From: Demetria terragena DSM 11295
GTDB lineage: Bacteria; Actinomycetota; Actinomycetes; Actinomycetales; Dermatophilaceae
Assembly (NCBI RefSeq): GCF_000376825.1
Contig: NZ_AQXW01000004.1
Coordinates: 248,001 to 312,000, forward strand
Reading direction: 5' to 3'
Length of the DNA stretch: 64,000 nt
Shown: one piece after another, positions 34,626 through 43,127 of the stretch
Layout of the letters: the number at the start of each line of letters is the position of its first letter
Numbering within the stretch: position 1 is the first letter of the stretch
Position numbers and translations under genes: made by a program
The notes under the pieces: model-generated
What the model was told of the DNA's origin: nothing
The model's database searches: none
Seen by the model: only the letters and a program-made list of their open reading frames with translations

Positions 34626-34742
34626 TCGATGTCCTCTATCGGTCGGTGGTCGGGCTCAGGAGTCGAGCCCGCGATCAGTTCGAAGCCAATGCTCGAGCCA
34701 ACCGCAAAGTCTAGGTGAGTCAGCACGCCTCGATCACACGGG

Positions 34743-34782
34743 GCACGGACCAAATGTGGGAATGCCCACATTGCGGCCGTGC
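34743..34782 (-). terminator. Two-tier hairpin between ruvB and yajC
   Basis: AATGTGGG (34753-34760) pairs perfectly with CCCACATT (34765-34772) around an AATG loop. Outside it GCACGG (34743-34748) pairs with CCGTGC (34777-34782) after 4-base internal bulges. It begins 12 bases past the ruvB stop. There is no strong U-run, so it could act as a terminator or an mRNA stabiliser. The rest of 34626-34793 should hold the yajC promoter; I find no clear hexamers. Confidence 0.55.
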
Positions 34783-34793
34783 GGTCCCTACGG

Positions 34794-35903
34794 TCAGCCG
34801 GAAAACCGGCCCTCTCCCTCGAACGGGAGCGGACGGTCAGTGGTTCCCGATGCCCCAGCACCCGCAGGCGGCGGAGTGAGATTGAGGTGCTCCCAGGCCA
34901 AGGTGGAAGCGGCCCGGCCGCGGGGCGTACGCACGAGGTAACCCTCGCGGACGAGATAGGGCTCGGCCACGGTCTCCACAGTGTCCGGCTCTTCCCCCAC
35001 CGCAACTGCCAGCGTGGACAATCCCACCGGGCCTCCTGCAAACCGACGGCACAACGCCTCGAGCACCGCGCGGTCAAGCCGGTCCAGGCCCTGCTGGTCG
35101 ACGTCGAACAGGTCGAGTGCGGCCTGGGCCGACGGGAGATCCACGACCGCGGCACCGTGAACCTGCGCATAGTCGCGTACGCGCCGCAAAAGACGGTTGG
35201 CAACCCGGGGCGTCCCGCGTGAGCGGCCGGCGATCTCGGCGATGCCTTGGCGAGTCCCTTCGACGTCGAGCAGTTGCGCGCTGCGCGTGAGGATGGTGGT
35301 GAGGTCATCGGCGGTGTAGTAGTCGAGGTGACCGGTGAAACCGAAGCGATCTCGCAGCGGCGCGGGAAGCAGCCCTGAGCGGGTGGTGGCGCCCACCACG
35401 GTGAAGGGCGGCAACTCCAACGGAATGGCCGTGGCACCGGGTCCCTTACCCACGATGACATCGACGCGGAAATCCTCCATCGCGAGATAGAGCATTTCTT
35501 CTGCCGCACGGGCCATGCGGTGGATCTCGTCGATGAAGAGCACCTCACCTTCAGCCAACGAGGACAAAATCGCCGCCAGGTCGCCGGCGTGCTGGATGGC
35601 AGGCCCGCTCGTGATCCTGATCGGCTGCTCGAGTTCGGCCGCAATGATCATTGCCAGGGACGTCTTGCCCAGACCGGGCGGCCCTGACATCAGGACGTGG
35701 TCGGGCGGCCGTCCGCGCCGACGCGCTGCCTCCAGGACCAAGCCCAGTTGGTCGCTGACGCGCGGCTGACCGGGAAAGTCGGCGAGTCGCCGAGGCCGCA
35801 GCGCCGCCTCGATGCGGCGCTCATCATCCTGGCCACCCGGGTCAACGATGCGCGCACCGTCGTACGACGCGTCGTAGGACTGGTCGTCGTATTCAGTGCT
35901 CAC
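34794..35903 (-). CDS. ruvB: Holliday junction branch migration helicase RuvB
   Basis: A 369-residue AAA+ motor with Walker [16 protein letters not shown], Walker [19 protein letters not shown], sensor 1 [20 protein letters not shown] including the Arg finger, and a C-terminal winged helix ([20 protein letters not shown]). It drives branch migration with RuvA. GTG start overlaps the ruvA stop by 4 bp. The C-terminal 25 residues are a Gly/Pro-rich extension absent from short homologues. Confidence 0.96.
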   Translation of the reverse strand: MSTEYDDQSYDASYDGARIVDPGGQDDERRIEAALRPRRLADFPGQPRVSDQLGLVLEAARRRGRPPDHVLMSGPPGLGKTSLAMIIAAELEQPIRITSGPAIQHAGDLAAILSSLAEGEVLFIDEIHRMARAAEEMLYLAMEDFRVDVIVGKGPGATAIPLELPPFTVVGATTRSGLLPAPLRDRFGFTGHLDYYTADDLTTILTRSAQLLDVEGTRQGIAEIAGRSRGTPRVANRLLRRVRDYAQVHGAAVVDLPSAQAALDLFDVDQQGLDRLDRAVLEALCRRFAGGPVGLSTLAVAVGEEPDTVETVAEPYLVREGYLVRTPRGRAASTLAWEHLNLTPPPAGAGASGTTDRPLPFEGEGRFSG

Positions 35904-36496
35904 CGGCCCAACTCCCGCAAAGCCAACCGCAACAACTGGGCCACTTCGGTGACCTCAGGAGCGGCATCGGTGACCTTGGCAACGGCGTCGTCAGCCTGCT
36001 TGACGCTCCACCCAAGGCCTACGAGTGCCTCGCTCACTTGGACATCGCCTCGTGGGGCCGAGGTCGCCGTCACCGAGGCTCCACCGGTGCCGTCGGGAAC
36101 GCCGACCTTGTCGCGTAACTCCAGCACGATGCGCTCGGCGCTCTTCTTACCGATACCCGGAATCTTGGTCAGAGCCACAAGATCCCCTGAGCCGATCGCG
36201 CCTTGCAAGGCATTCGGGTCGTGCACGGCCAACATGGCCAGCGCCAGTCGTGGGCCGACACCACTGACCGTCTGAACCTGCTCGAAAAGATCACGCTCTG
36301 CGGGCGTGCTGAAGCCGTACAACGTCAGGGAGTCCTCACGAACGACCAGTGAGGTCGCAAGTTGTGCTTCCTGTCCCGTTCGGACACTGGTCGCAACGGC
36401 AGGGGTGGTGTGGGTCAACATCCCCACGCCGCCGACCTCAACCACGACATGATCAAGACCAACGGTCAGCACGCGTCCGCGCACGCTGGAAATCAT
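35900..36496 (-). CDS. ruvA: Holliday junction binding protein RuvA
   Basis: The 198-residue protein has an N-terminal OB fold ([20 protein letters not shown]), helix-hairpin-helix pairs ([32 protein letters not shown]) and the C-terminal RuvB-binding domain ([20 protein letters not shown]). The true start is the ATG at 36496, overlapping the ruvC stop by 4 bp; upstream frame residues are ruvC shadow. It forms the tetramer that holds the junction open. Confidence 0.95.
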   Translation of the reverse strand: MISSVRGRVLTVGLDHVVVEVGGVGMLTHTTPAVATSVRTGQEAQLATSLVVREDSLTLYGFSTPAERDLFEQVQTVSGVGPRLALAMLAVHDPNALQGAIGSGDLVALTKIPGIGKKSAERIVLELRDKVGVPDGTGGASVTATSAPRGDVQVSEALVGLGWSVKQADDAVAKVTDAAPEVTEVAQLLRLALRELGR

Positions 36497-37029
36497 CGAG
36501 CAACTCTCCTTTTCTGCGCGGCAACCGCGGCCGCAAGACGATCCTGTGCCCCGCCTCGCCAGATATGACAAATCGCGAGGGCCAGGGCATCTGCCGCGTC
36601 CGCTGGGCGCGGCGCCACGTCCAAGCGCAGGATGCGCGTGACCATCGCGGTCACTTGAGCTTTGTCGGCCCGGCCGTTGCCTGTCACGGCCGCCTTGACC
36701 TCAGACGGGGTGTGCAGCGCCAGGGGAAGTCCACGTCGTGCTGCGGCGAGCATGGGGACAGCCGACGCCTGCGCGGTGCCCATGATGCCTTTGATGTTGG
36801 CCTTGGCGAACACTCGCTCGACGGCAACTGCATCGGGCTGATGACGTTCCATCCACTCGTCGATCTCGGTTTGGAGGGAGAGCAACCGCTCGGCCGGATC
36901 GTCCTGGGCCGGGGTCCGCACCACCCCGACGGCCACCATTCGCAGGGGCTGGCCTAGGCCACCGTCGACGATTCCTAAGCCGCATCTCGTCAGGCCAGGG
37001 TCGACGCCGAGCACTCGCACCGGTTGCAC
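36493..37029 (-). CDS. ruvC: Crossover junction endodeoxyribonuclease RuvC
   Basis: This 178-residue resolvase has the four acidic residues of the RNase H-like site: Asp in [17 protein letters not shown], Glu in [14 protein letters not shown], and two Asp in [15 protein letters not shown]. It heads ruvC-ruvA-ruvB, joined by 4-bp overlaps. A LexA box 19 bp upstream implies SOS induction. Confidence 0.95.
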   Translation of the reverse strand: MQPVRVLGVDPGLTRCGLGIVDGGLGQPLRMVAVGVVRTPAQDDPAERLLSLQTEIDEWMERHQPDAVAVERVFAKANIKGIMGTAQASAVPMLAAARRGLPLALHTPSEVKAAVTGNGRADKAQVTAMVTRILRLDVAPRPADAADALALAICHIWRGGAQDRLAAAVAAQKRRVAR

Positions 37030-37047
37030 CTCGTCAGTCGCGTTCGC

Positions 37048-37061
37048 CGAACAGGTGTTCG
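37048..37061. promoter_or_regulatory. LexA (SOS) box upstream of ruvCAB
   Basis: CGAACAGGTGTTCG fits the actinobacterial/Gram-positive LexA consensus CGAAC-N4-GTTCG exactly. The symmetry extends by one base each side (C...G). It lies 19-32 bp before the ruvC start codon, in the 37030-37148 gap. ruvCAB is part of the known SOS regulon in mycobacteria. Confidence 0.85.
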
Positions 37062-37148
37062 GTTGTGACCGACCCTAGCCCGAGCGCACCACTGAGCACA
37101 GCAGGTCAGGGCGGCGCGTCGCCCCAGCCTCGCCACGACGAGACGGCA

Positions 37149-37919
37149 TCAGTCCTCGTCGAGCTGGGCCAGAACCTCGTCAGACACGTCACCGTTGGCA
37201 AACACGTTCTGGACGTCGTCGCTGTCCTCTAGGGCTTCGATGACTCGGAACATCTTCTTGGCGCCGTCGGCATCCAATGGCACCTCGACGGTCGGCACGA
37301 AGGACGCTTCCGCGGAGTCGTAGTCAATGCCCGCGGCCTGCAGAGCTTCCCGGACGGCAACGAAGTCGGTGGCTTCAGACACGATCTCGAAAGACTCCCC
37401 CAGGTCGTTCACGTCCTCGGCGCCAGCGTCGAGCACCACTTCGAGAAGGTCGTCCTCGGTGGCGTCGGCCTTACCCTCCTGCGCCTTGGGGACGATAACC
37501 ACGCCCTTGCGGTTGAACAGGTAAGCCACCGAGCCAGACTCAGCCATACTGCCGCCGTTGCGCGTCAGGGCCGTACGCACCTCGGCGACCGCGCGGTTCT
37601 TGTTGTCGGTCAGGCACTCGATGAGAACGGCGATACCGCCGGGCGCATAGCCCTCGTAGGTCAGCGCGAGGTAGTCGGCTCCCCCGGCCTCGGCCCCGGA
37701 GCCGCGCTTGACCGCACGATCGATGTTGTCATTCGGCACCGACGACTTCTTGGCCTTCTGTACGGCGTCGTACAGCGTGGGGTTTCCGGCCAAATCGCCG
37801 CCACCTTGGCGGGCCGCGACCTCGATGTTCTTGATGAGCTTGGCGAACAGCTTGCCTCGCTTGGCGTCAATGGCCGCCTTCTTGTGCTTGGTGGTCGCCC
37901 ATTTGGAGTGGCCGGACAC
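37149..37919 (-). CDS. YebC/PmpR family protein
   Basis: A 256-residue protein of the YebC/TACO1 family. N-terminal [20 protein letters not shown] is invariant in the group, followed by [19 protein letters not shown] and [19 protein letters not shown]. The GTG at 37919 has AAGGAG six bases before it; the frame extends 13 codons further. Members are described as transcription regulators and, more recently, as translation factors easing ribosome stalling. Location between pdxT and ruvC is typical. Confidence 0.92.
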   Translation of the reverse strand: MSGHSKWATTKHKKAAIDAKRGKLFAKLIKNIEVAARQGGGDLAGNPTLYDAVQKAKKSSVPNDNIDRAVKRGSGAEAGGADYLALTYEGYAPGGIAVLIECLTDNKNRAVAEVRTALTRNGGSMAESGSVAYLFNRKGVVIVPKAQEGKADATEDDLLEVVLDAGAEDVNDLGESFEIVSEATDFVAVREALQAAGIDYDSAEASFVPTVEVPLDADGAKKMFRVIEALEDSDDVQNVFANGDVSDEVLAQLDED

Positions 37920-37964
37920 GAGGCGCTCCTTCGCTATTTCGATGACAGGTTGCCGCACAGAACC

Positions 37965-38612
37965 CTACCCGTGGTTGGCCGCTCGCCTCTCGCGCACCAT
38001 GTCAACGAACAGTCCGTGCACGCGATAGTCGCTGCCAACCTCAGGATGAAACGCGGTAGCAAGCAGGTCTCCCTGTCGCACCGCGACGGCGCGCAACTCC
38101 CCAGCCTGCACGCGTACCTGCGCCAAAACCCCTACGCCTGGCCCGGCCGACTCGACCCAGGGCGCACGAATGAAGATGCCGCGCGTCGGACCGCCTTCCA
38201 CCCCCTGAACCTCAACTTCACCTTCAAATGAATCCACTTGTCGCCCAAAGGCATTGCGCCGGACCGTCATATCGATGCCGCCAACGGTGGCCTGTCCTTC
38301 TTGCCCATCGAGGAGACGGTCAGCGAGCAGGATCATTCCGGCACAGGAACCGTAGGCGGGTAGTCCCGCGGCGATCGCAGCGCGCAACGGCTCTAGCAGA
38401 TCGAAGGTGCGTAGCAGTCGGATCATGGTCGTCGACTCACCACCGGGGAGGACGATGCCGTCAACAGCAGCCAACTCGACAGGACGTCGAACGGGGATGG
38501 CATCGGCACCGGCGGCCGTGAGAGCAGTGAGGTGTTCGCGTACATCACCCTGCACAGCGAGCACGCCGATCGTCACTGGCTGGCCGCTCTCTACGCTGTG
38601 GCTGTGTCCCAT
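37965..38612 (-). CDS. pdxT: Pyridoxal 5'-phosphate synthase glutaminase subunit PdxT
   Basis: The 215-residue glutaminase supplies ammonia to PdxS for PLP synthesis. Motifs are [28 protein letters not shown], the nucleophile in [15 protein letters not shown] and the His-Glu pair in [17 protein letters not shown] 38612 has GGAGAG before it. The N-terminus overlaps the divergent GNAT gene by 9 bp. pdxS is about 2.9 kb away rather than adjacent as in many actinobacteria. Confidence 0.94.
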   Translation of the reverse strand: MGHSHSVESGQPVTIGVLAVQGDVREHLTALTAAGADAIPVRRPVELAAVDGIVLPGGESTTMIRLLRTFDLLEPLRAAIAAGLPAYGSCAGMILLADRLLDGQEGQATVGGIDMTVRRNAFGRQVDSFEGEVEVQGVEGGPTRGIFIRAPWVESAGPGVGVLAQVRVQAGELRAVAVRQGDLLATAFHPEVGSDYRVHGLFVDMVRERRAANHG

Positions 38613-39149
38613 GATCTCTCCATTCGCAGGCGCCGCTCGACCGACATGGCGCCTCTTGTCGCCTTGCTCGCCCGGCAGCAGCCAAGCACACGGTATCCAC
38701 TGCGGTGGCCGCTGCCATTTCCGGCAGAGAACTTCGTTGCCCGTGCGAACGAGGAGCAGTCCTGGGTGGCCGAACGGGAGGGCGAGATCGTGGGCCACGT
38801 CGCGCTGACCAGCGTCCCCGAGGGACAACTCGCTGAGATCTGGTCCGCGGGCGCCCAGCGGCCACCCCATGAATTGGCCTGCGTCTCAGTGCTCTTCGTC
38901 GACGACCGGCTTGCCGGGACCGGCATCGGGGGCGCTCTGCTCGATACCGCGGTGACCGCTGCCCGCGGTGCTGGCCGTACGCCCGTGCTCGACGTGGTGC
39001 AAGCACACGGACCGGCGGTTGCGGTGTATCGCCACCGTGGCTGGGTGGAGGTCGGCACGGCCCGACCGTCCTGGCTGCCCGATGACGAACCGTCGATCCT
39101 GCTCATGATGTTGCCGAATGACCGGGCCGCCGCGGTCAGCGGAGAGTGA
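38604..39149 (+). CDS. GNAT family N-acetyltransferase
   Basis: A 181-residue acetyltransferase with the acetyl-CoA motif [20 protein letters not shown] and the C-terminal [18 protein letters not shown]. The start is taken at GTG 38604 ([14 protein letters not shown]), giving a normal N-terminus and a 9-bp head-to-head overlap with pdxT. A longer form from 38532 is unlikely. Its last 14 bases overlap the APH gene tail to tail. Substrate unknown; many such enzymes acetylate amines or small toxins. Confidence 0.82.
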   Translation: MSHDLSIRRRRSTDMAPLVALLARQQPSTRYPLRWPLPFPAENFVARANEEQSWVAEREGEIVGHVALTSVPEGQLAEIWSAGAQRPPHELACVSVLFVDDRLAGTGIGGALLDTAVTAARGAGRTPVLDVVQAHGPAVAVYRHRGWVEVGTARPSWLPDDEPSILLMMLPNDRAAAVSGE

Positions 39150-40050
39150 CTCCCACATCGGCAGCCACAGCCTCAACCATCCGCGTGAGGCGACGGGTCC
39201 GATCCGGCATCGACGTCCGATAGTTCGCCAACGTCAGTAGTCCTGGGCCTGCGAACGCCCAGGCGCGGGCCCGGCGCCACGTGGCGCCGTCGACACCGGA
39301 CGCCTCCCGGAAGAGGTCGCGAGCTGACTCGTCGAACAAACTCCAGGCATAGAGCAAGTCGACCGATCGGTCCCCCACGCCGAGTCCGCCGAAGTCGATC
39401 ACACCCGCCAGACGCCCGCCGTCCTCGACAAGCACGTTCTCCGCCGACAGGTCGGTATGAACCCAGCAAGGCAGTTCGGACGCGGGTGGGACGTCGCGAA
39501 TCAGAGTCCACGCGTGACGCGCCCGGACCGGGTCGAACATGTCGGCCAGTGCATCCGTGGCCTCCTCGACCCATCGGTCGCTGGTAGGCGTAACCGGCTC
39601 ACCTGCGCGATAGCCCCACTGCCGTTCGCCTGTCTCCTGACCCCAGGTGTCGACAGCATGCAATGCCCGCACGAATTCCCCGAGTCCCCTTGCAAACGTA
39701 GCTTGTTCGCTCGCGCTCAGATTCTCCGGGAGTCTCCCTGAGACCCAGGACACGACAGTCCAGGGACGGGAGAACTCTGCGCACGGAGACCCACGAAATC
39801 GCACACTGGGAACCCCCACGGGCAATTCGGGCGCGAGCCGTGGCAACCAGATAACCTCCTTGTCGAGGTCCGCGACATAGCCGTCCTCACGCGGCAGCCG
39901 CACCGCGTAGTGGTCACCGACTCGGAACACCCAGTTACTGCTCCCTGGTGCGGCACTCGGGCGCACGTATTCGTCGGCCAAATCTGGATACTGACGACCC
40001 AAGAGACGTCGTACCAGTGGGGCGTCCGGCTCGCGCACCTCGCCTGGCAT
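39136..40050 (-). CDS. APH/MPH-type phosphotransferase
   Basis: The 304-residue kinase-like protein has the APH catalytic loop WVHTDLSAENVLVEDGGRLA (HxDxxxxN) and the metal-binding GVIDFGGLGVGDRSVDLLYA, plus an N-lobe strand YAVRLPREDGYVADLDKEV with the Lys/Glu pair. It resembles macrolide 2'-phosphotransferases and homoserine-kinase-like APH proteins. ATG 40050 overlaps the preceding stop in TGATG. Being last in the mazEF-PRTase operon suggests it phosphorylates a nucleoside, sugar or antibiotic tied to that system. Resistance function is not established. Confidence 0.8.
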   Translation of the reverse strand: MPGEVREPDAPLVRRLLGRQYPDLADEYVRPSAAPGSSNWVFRVGDHYAVRLPREDGYVADLDKEVIWLPRLAPELPVGVPSVRFRGSPCAEFSRPWTVVSWVSGRLPENLSASEQATFARGLGEFVRALHAVDTWGQETGERQWGYRAGEPVTPTSDRWVEEATDALADMFDPVRARHAWTLIRDVPPASELPCWVHTDLSAENVLVEDGGRLAGVIDFGGLGVGDRSVDLLYAWSLFDESARDLFREASGVDGATWRRARAWAFAGPGLLTLANYRTSMPDRTRRLTRMVEAVAADVGVTLR

Positions 40051-40871
40051 CAGTTCGGAGCGTCCAGGTCCGACTGCGTCAGGACCGACCGGACATCCAT
40101 CTCGAGGTCGCGTAGCGCCTCGCCTGGCTCGAGTGAGCGATCGATGGCGCACACGACAGTGTCGACAATTGCGCCCCGTGGGCGCAGTGCCTTGACGGCA
40201 TCACGAACAGCGCCACCACTGGTGATCACGTCTTCCACAATGGTGACCCGTTTGCCAGAGAAATCCGGACCTTCGGCCAATTTTGCGGTGCCATACGCCT
40301 TGGCGGCCTTCCGCACGAAGATTGCCGGCAGACCTGTCTTCGCCGACAGGATCGTCACGATGGGTATGCCTCCCAACTCGAGCCCGCCGAGCACTTCGGT
40401 CTCGACCGGAAGGAGGTCGACCATCTGCGCGACGACCCGATCCAACAACGCTGGATCAGCCTCGAAGAGGTATTTGTCGAAGTACGTGTCGCTCACCTGC
40501 CCCGAACGCAACGTGAACTCGCCCTGCAGCCGGCAGGCCGTATTGATCTCGGCTGCCAAGGCGGTGTCGGGGGTCACGGCCTCAGTGAATGCGACCGGCT
40601 TGCCCGCAGCCCGGGCATAAGCAATTTCGCGGCTGGCCGACTGGCCGACGTAGCCACCGGGGTTCACGACCAAAACTCGGTCCGCTAGGTCGATCTTGCG
40701 CAGGTGCAGGTTGCCCAGGGCGACCTTCTGTTCAGTGGAGATATCGCCGCTGACCTCCCCCGGCGCCAGCACGATGACACCAGCCATGGTGAGTTCGCGG
40801 TGCACACGTTTCATTTCGTCCATGAATCGAGCAGAGCCGCAGACACACACGATCTCTGGGCGGAGCGTCAC
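40050..40871 (-). CDS. Fusion of NDT-like domain and orotate-type phosphoribosyltransferase
   Basis: A 273-residue two-domain protein. Residues 1-100 form a Rossmann-like fold seen in nucleoside 2-deoxyribosyltransferase relatives and DUF4406 proteins (VCVCGSARFMDEMKRVHREL, LADRVLVVNPGGYVGQSASR then EIAYARAAGKPV). Residues 108-270 match orotate phosphoribosyltransferase: hood GEFTLRSGQVSDTYFDKYLF, flexible loop FVRKAAKAYGT and PRPP loop VTIVEDVITSGGA (210-221). Both domains look intact. It overlaps mazF by 4 bp and the APH gene by 1 bp. It could act in base or nucleotide salvage, or as a nucleotide-modifying effector. It is not placed like a housekeeping pyrE. Confidence 0.8.
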   Translation of the reverse strand: MTLRPEIVCVCGSARFMDEMKRVHRELTMAGVIVLAPGEVSGDISTEQKVALGNLHLRKIDLADRVLVVNPGGYVGQSASREIAYARAAGKPVAFTEAVTPDTALAAEINTACRLQGEFTLRSGQVSDTYFDKYLFEADPALLDRVVAQMVDLLPVETEVLGGLELGGIPIVTILSAKTGLPAIFVRKAAKAYGTAKLAEGPDFSGKRVTIVEDVITSGGAVRDAVKALRPRGAIVDTVVCAIDRSLEPGEALRDLEMDVRSVLTQSDLDAPN

Positions 40872-41212
40872 AGGTCCACCACCCGCCGCAGTCCCTGGTC
40901 GACCGCGTCCATCAGGCTGTCCGGCAGTCCAACGCCGGTGACATCGAGGTCGGAGCGGTCGACAGTCATCGGCTGCGACACATTGACGACTGAGTCCTTC
41001 GCCAAGCCGGATGTCAACGCTGGAATGAACACATTGCCAGGGTGGCGTGCAAGCACAGTGTTGGACGTGATCGGCAGAACAACGACCGTCGAGATTCTCG
41101 AGGAGTTGTAGCGGTCCGACTGCACGATGACGGCTGGTCGCCGCTTCGCTGGAGCGCTGCCCTTGGGTTCACCGAAGTCGACCCAACAGAGCTCACCGCG
41201 CCGGATCACCAC
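40868..41212 (-). CDS. mazF: MazF/PemK-type endoribonuclease toxin
   Basis: A 114-residue toxin with the MazF beta-barrel start (RRGELCWVDFGEPKGSAPAK then RRPAVIVQSDRYN), VVVLPITSNTVLARHPGNVF and a late VNVSQPMTVDRSDL. Arg in KRRPAV and Thr/Ser in PITSN correspond to the usual catalytic positions. It overlaps the antitoxin by 7 bp and the PRTase fusion by 4 bp. It should cut mRNA when unbound. Finding it upstream of two metabolic-type genes in one operon is unusual. Confidence 0.88.
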   Translation of the reverse strand: MVIRRGELCWVDFGEPKGSAPAKRRPAVIVQSDRYNSSRISTVVVLPITSNTVLARHPGNVFIPALTSGLAKDSVVNVSQPMTVDRSDLDVTGVGLPDSLMDAVDQGLRRVVDL

Positions 41213-41454
41213 TCGTCCAGTGCCTCGACCTGCCGGATATTCGCTGTACGCCGCAGCCCGGCCGTCTCCTCGCCGGGTTGCCCCACTGCGTCGATCGCGC
41301 CGTCAATCTGTGCCGTCAGGTCCGCATCGGCCAGGTTGTCGGCGTACTGCTCGGCAGCTCGCCGGTAGAACTCCGAACGTGTCATCCCATGCCTTTGCGC
41401 AATGCGGTCGAAACGCTGTGCAGCTGAGTCGGGAAGGCTGATCGCGGTCTTCAT
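41206..41454 (-). CDS. mazE: Ribbon-helix-helix antitoxin of MazF
   Basis: This 82-residue protein begins KTAISLPDSAAQRFDRIAQR and HGMTRSEFYRRAAEQY, an RHH DNA-binding domain. The C-terminal 40 residues are acidic (DLTAQIDGAIDAVGQPGEET) and should thread through the MazF groove. It leads the operon and probably represses its promoter. A near-absent leader is predicted (see the promoter at 41454-41470). Confidence 0.85.
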   Translation of the reverse strand: MKTAISLPDSAAQRFDRIAQRHGMTRSEFYRRAAEQYADNLADADLTAQIDGAIDAVGQPGEETAGLRRTANIRQVEALDEW

Positions 41455-41470
41455 GAATCAGACGGTATAA
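41454..41470 (-). promoter_or_regulatory. Proximal promoter of the mazEF operon
   Basis: TTATAC on the minus strand (41470-41465) lies about 10 bases before the antitoxin ATG, which would give a leader of only a few bases. The -35 region is poor. The segment is AT-rich (GTATAACTTTTT on the plus strand) against a GC-rich background. The gap to pdxS is just 67 bp (41455-41521). Confidence 0.4.
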
Positions 41471-41521
41471 CTTTTTCGACCCTCGATCCAGGTAGGCCGA
41501 GTTCACTCGACGAGCGTTGCG

Positions 41522-42430
41522 TCACCAACCGCGCTCGGCGAGCCGGTGCGGAACGGGCAGGTCGGCCACGTTGATCCCCACCATGGCCTCACCCAGACCG
41601 CGTGACACCTTCGCGAGCATGTCGGGGTCGTCGTAGAACGTCGTGGCTTTCACGATCGCAGCGGCACGCTCCGCGGGATTGCCGCTCTTGAAGATGCCCG
41701 ACCCAACGAAGACGCCTTCGGCGCCCAACTGCATCATCATCGCGGCATCGGCCGGCGTCGCGATGCCGCCTGCGGTGAATAGCACCACGGGGAGCTTGCC
41801 GAGCTCGGCTACCTCGGCAACGAGTTCATACGGTGCGCGCAATTCCTTTGCAGCCGCGAACAATTCATCTTTCGGCAGGCCCGCCAACCGGGCAATCTCC
41901 GCGCGGATCGTACGCATGTGGAAGGTGGCGTTGGAGACATCGCCCGTGCCGGCCTCACCCTTCGAGCGAATCATCGCCGCGCCCTCGGAGACACGCCGCA
42001 ACGCCTCGCCCAAGTTGGTCGCGCCACACACAAACGGCACGGTGAACTTCCACTTATCAATGTGGTGAGCCTCGTCGGCCGGAGTCAGCACCTCGGATTC
42101 ATCGACGTAATCCACGCCCAGGCTTTGCAGCACCTGCGCCTCGACGAAGTGTCCGATTCGGGCTTTAGCCATGACCGGAATGGACACCGCCTCGACGATG
42201 CCGTCGATAAGGTCCGGGTCGCTCATGCGCGCTACCCCACCCTGCGCGCGAATGTCGGCCGGCACGCGCTCCAATGCCATGACCGCGACCGCACCAGCGT
42301 CCTCCGCAATCTTGGCCTGGTCTGCCGTGACGACATCCATGATGACCCCACCTTTGAGCATCTCGGCCATCCCACGCTTGACGGCTCCAGTGCCGGTTGC
42401 TGGTCGGTCAGTACGGCTGTCGATAGTCAC
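41522..42430 (-). CDS. pdxS: Pyridoxal 5'-phosphate synthase lyase subunit PdxS
   Basis: A 302-residue TIM-barrel enzyme making PLP from ribose-5-phosphate (or ribulose-5-phosphate), glyceraldehyde-3-phosphate and ammonia. Diagnostic segments are [60 protein letters not shown] and [20 protein letters not shown]. It forms a 12-mer decorated by PdxT, whose gene lies 2.9 kb downstream beyond the mazEF insertion. Highly conserved, certain call. Confidence 0.97.
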   Translation of the reverse strand: MTIDSRTDRPATGTGAVKRGMAEMLKGGVIMDVVTADQAKIAEDAGAVAVMALERVPADIRAQGGVARMSDPDLIDGIVEAVSIPVMAKARIGHFVEAQVLQSLGVDYVDESEVLTPADEAHHIDKWKFTVPFVCGATNLGEALRRVSEGAAMIRSKGEAGTGDVSNATFHMRTIRAEIARLAGLPKDELFAAAKELRAPYELVAEVAELGKLPVVLFTAGGIATPADAAMMMQLGAEGVFVGSGIFKSGNPAERAAAIVKATTFYDDPDMLAKVSRGLGEAMVGINVADLPVPHRLAERGW

Positions 42431-42486
42431 GTGCGCTCCTCAAAGACGGGTTGTCTCCACCACGCTAGCCCGTCGAGCAGGCAGGT

Positions 42487-42514
42487 AAGTGCCACGCGGA
42501 GCCGTATGGCACTT
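42487..42514 (-). terminator. Hairpin after the PIM operon
   Basis: AAGTGCCA (42487-42494) and TGGCACTT (42507-42514) form a perfect 8-bp stem with a 12-base loop, 35 bases after the stop of the membrane protein gene at 42549. In the transcribed direction it ends ...TGGCACTTACC. It could terminate the pgsA-pimA operon before pdxS. Nothing else is evident in the 118-bp gap. Confidence 0.5.
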
Positions 42515-42548
42515 TGTTGCCATGGCGGGAAAGTGTACGCAGCGCTGG

Positions 42549-43127
42549 TCAGCCGAGTGCGTCGGGCAAGCCGTCGTCGAATTCGATCGTGCGCGGCAAC
42601 TCGGTGTGCCCGGCCAACCGGAACCATCGCACTAGTCGCTTGCTGCGCACCTTGCGCACGTCGCGAGCGGCGTCGTTGTAGAACCGCCGGGACAGCTGGA
42701 CTCTGGTGCTTGCGTTGCGCACGATGCCGAGGCATTCAGCGCCGATGGCATCGCGAGTGCGCAATTCTGACACGACCTCACGGGACAGGACGTGCCGTAA
42801 TGCCTCAGTCAATTGGTTCTCGGCGTCTTCGCGCTCAGGAGCGATGCCATGCTCTCGAACCTCGGTCGCGACGGCTTCCTCGTCGGCCAACTCCAGCGAT
42901 GCGGTCGCAGCGCCACCAAGCACCAGCGCCGACACGTTGTCCAACTCCTCGCATCGCGCCAACTCCAGTGCGGCCTCCGCGCGGCGCACGAGTTGGGCAT
43001 CCAGCGCCGCCACGGTTCCTTCCACTCGCCCGTGCAGGCGATCCAACCGTGCGGCGGCGTACGTCAGGCGCCACGCAATCAAGGACAGCACGGCGACGAT
43101 CAGCGCGACCCAGCCAATGACCCCCAT
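42549..43127 (-). CDS. Conserved single-span membrane protein downstream of pimA
   Basis: A 192-residue protein with one N-terminal membrane helix (VIGWVALIVAVLSLIAWRLT). A long cytosolic helical domain (RLDRLHGRVEGTVAALDAQL) resembles the LemA-like arrangement, and the C-terminus reads RFYNDAARDVRKVRSKRLVR then WFRLAGHTELPRTIEFDD. Actinobacteria often carry such a gene after pimA; its function is unknown. TGATG overlap with the pimA stop. Confidence 0.75.
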   Translation of the reverse strand: MGVIGWVALIVAVLSLIAWRLTYAAARLDRLHGRVEGTVAALDAQLVRRAEAALELARCEELDNVSALVLGGAATASLELADEEAVATEVREHGIAPEREDAENQLTEALRHVLSREVVSELRTRDAIGAECLGIVRNASTRVQLSRRFYNDAARDVRKVRSKRLVRWFRLAGHTELPRTIEFDDGLPDALG

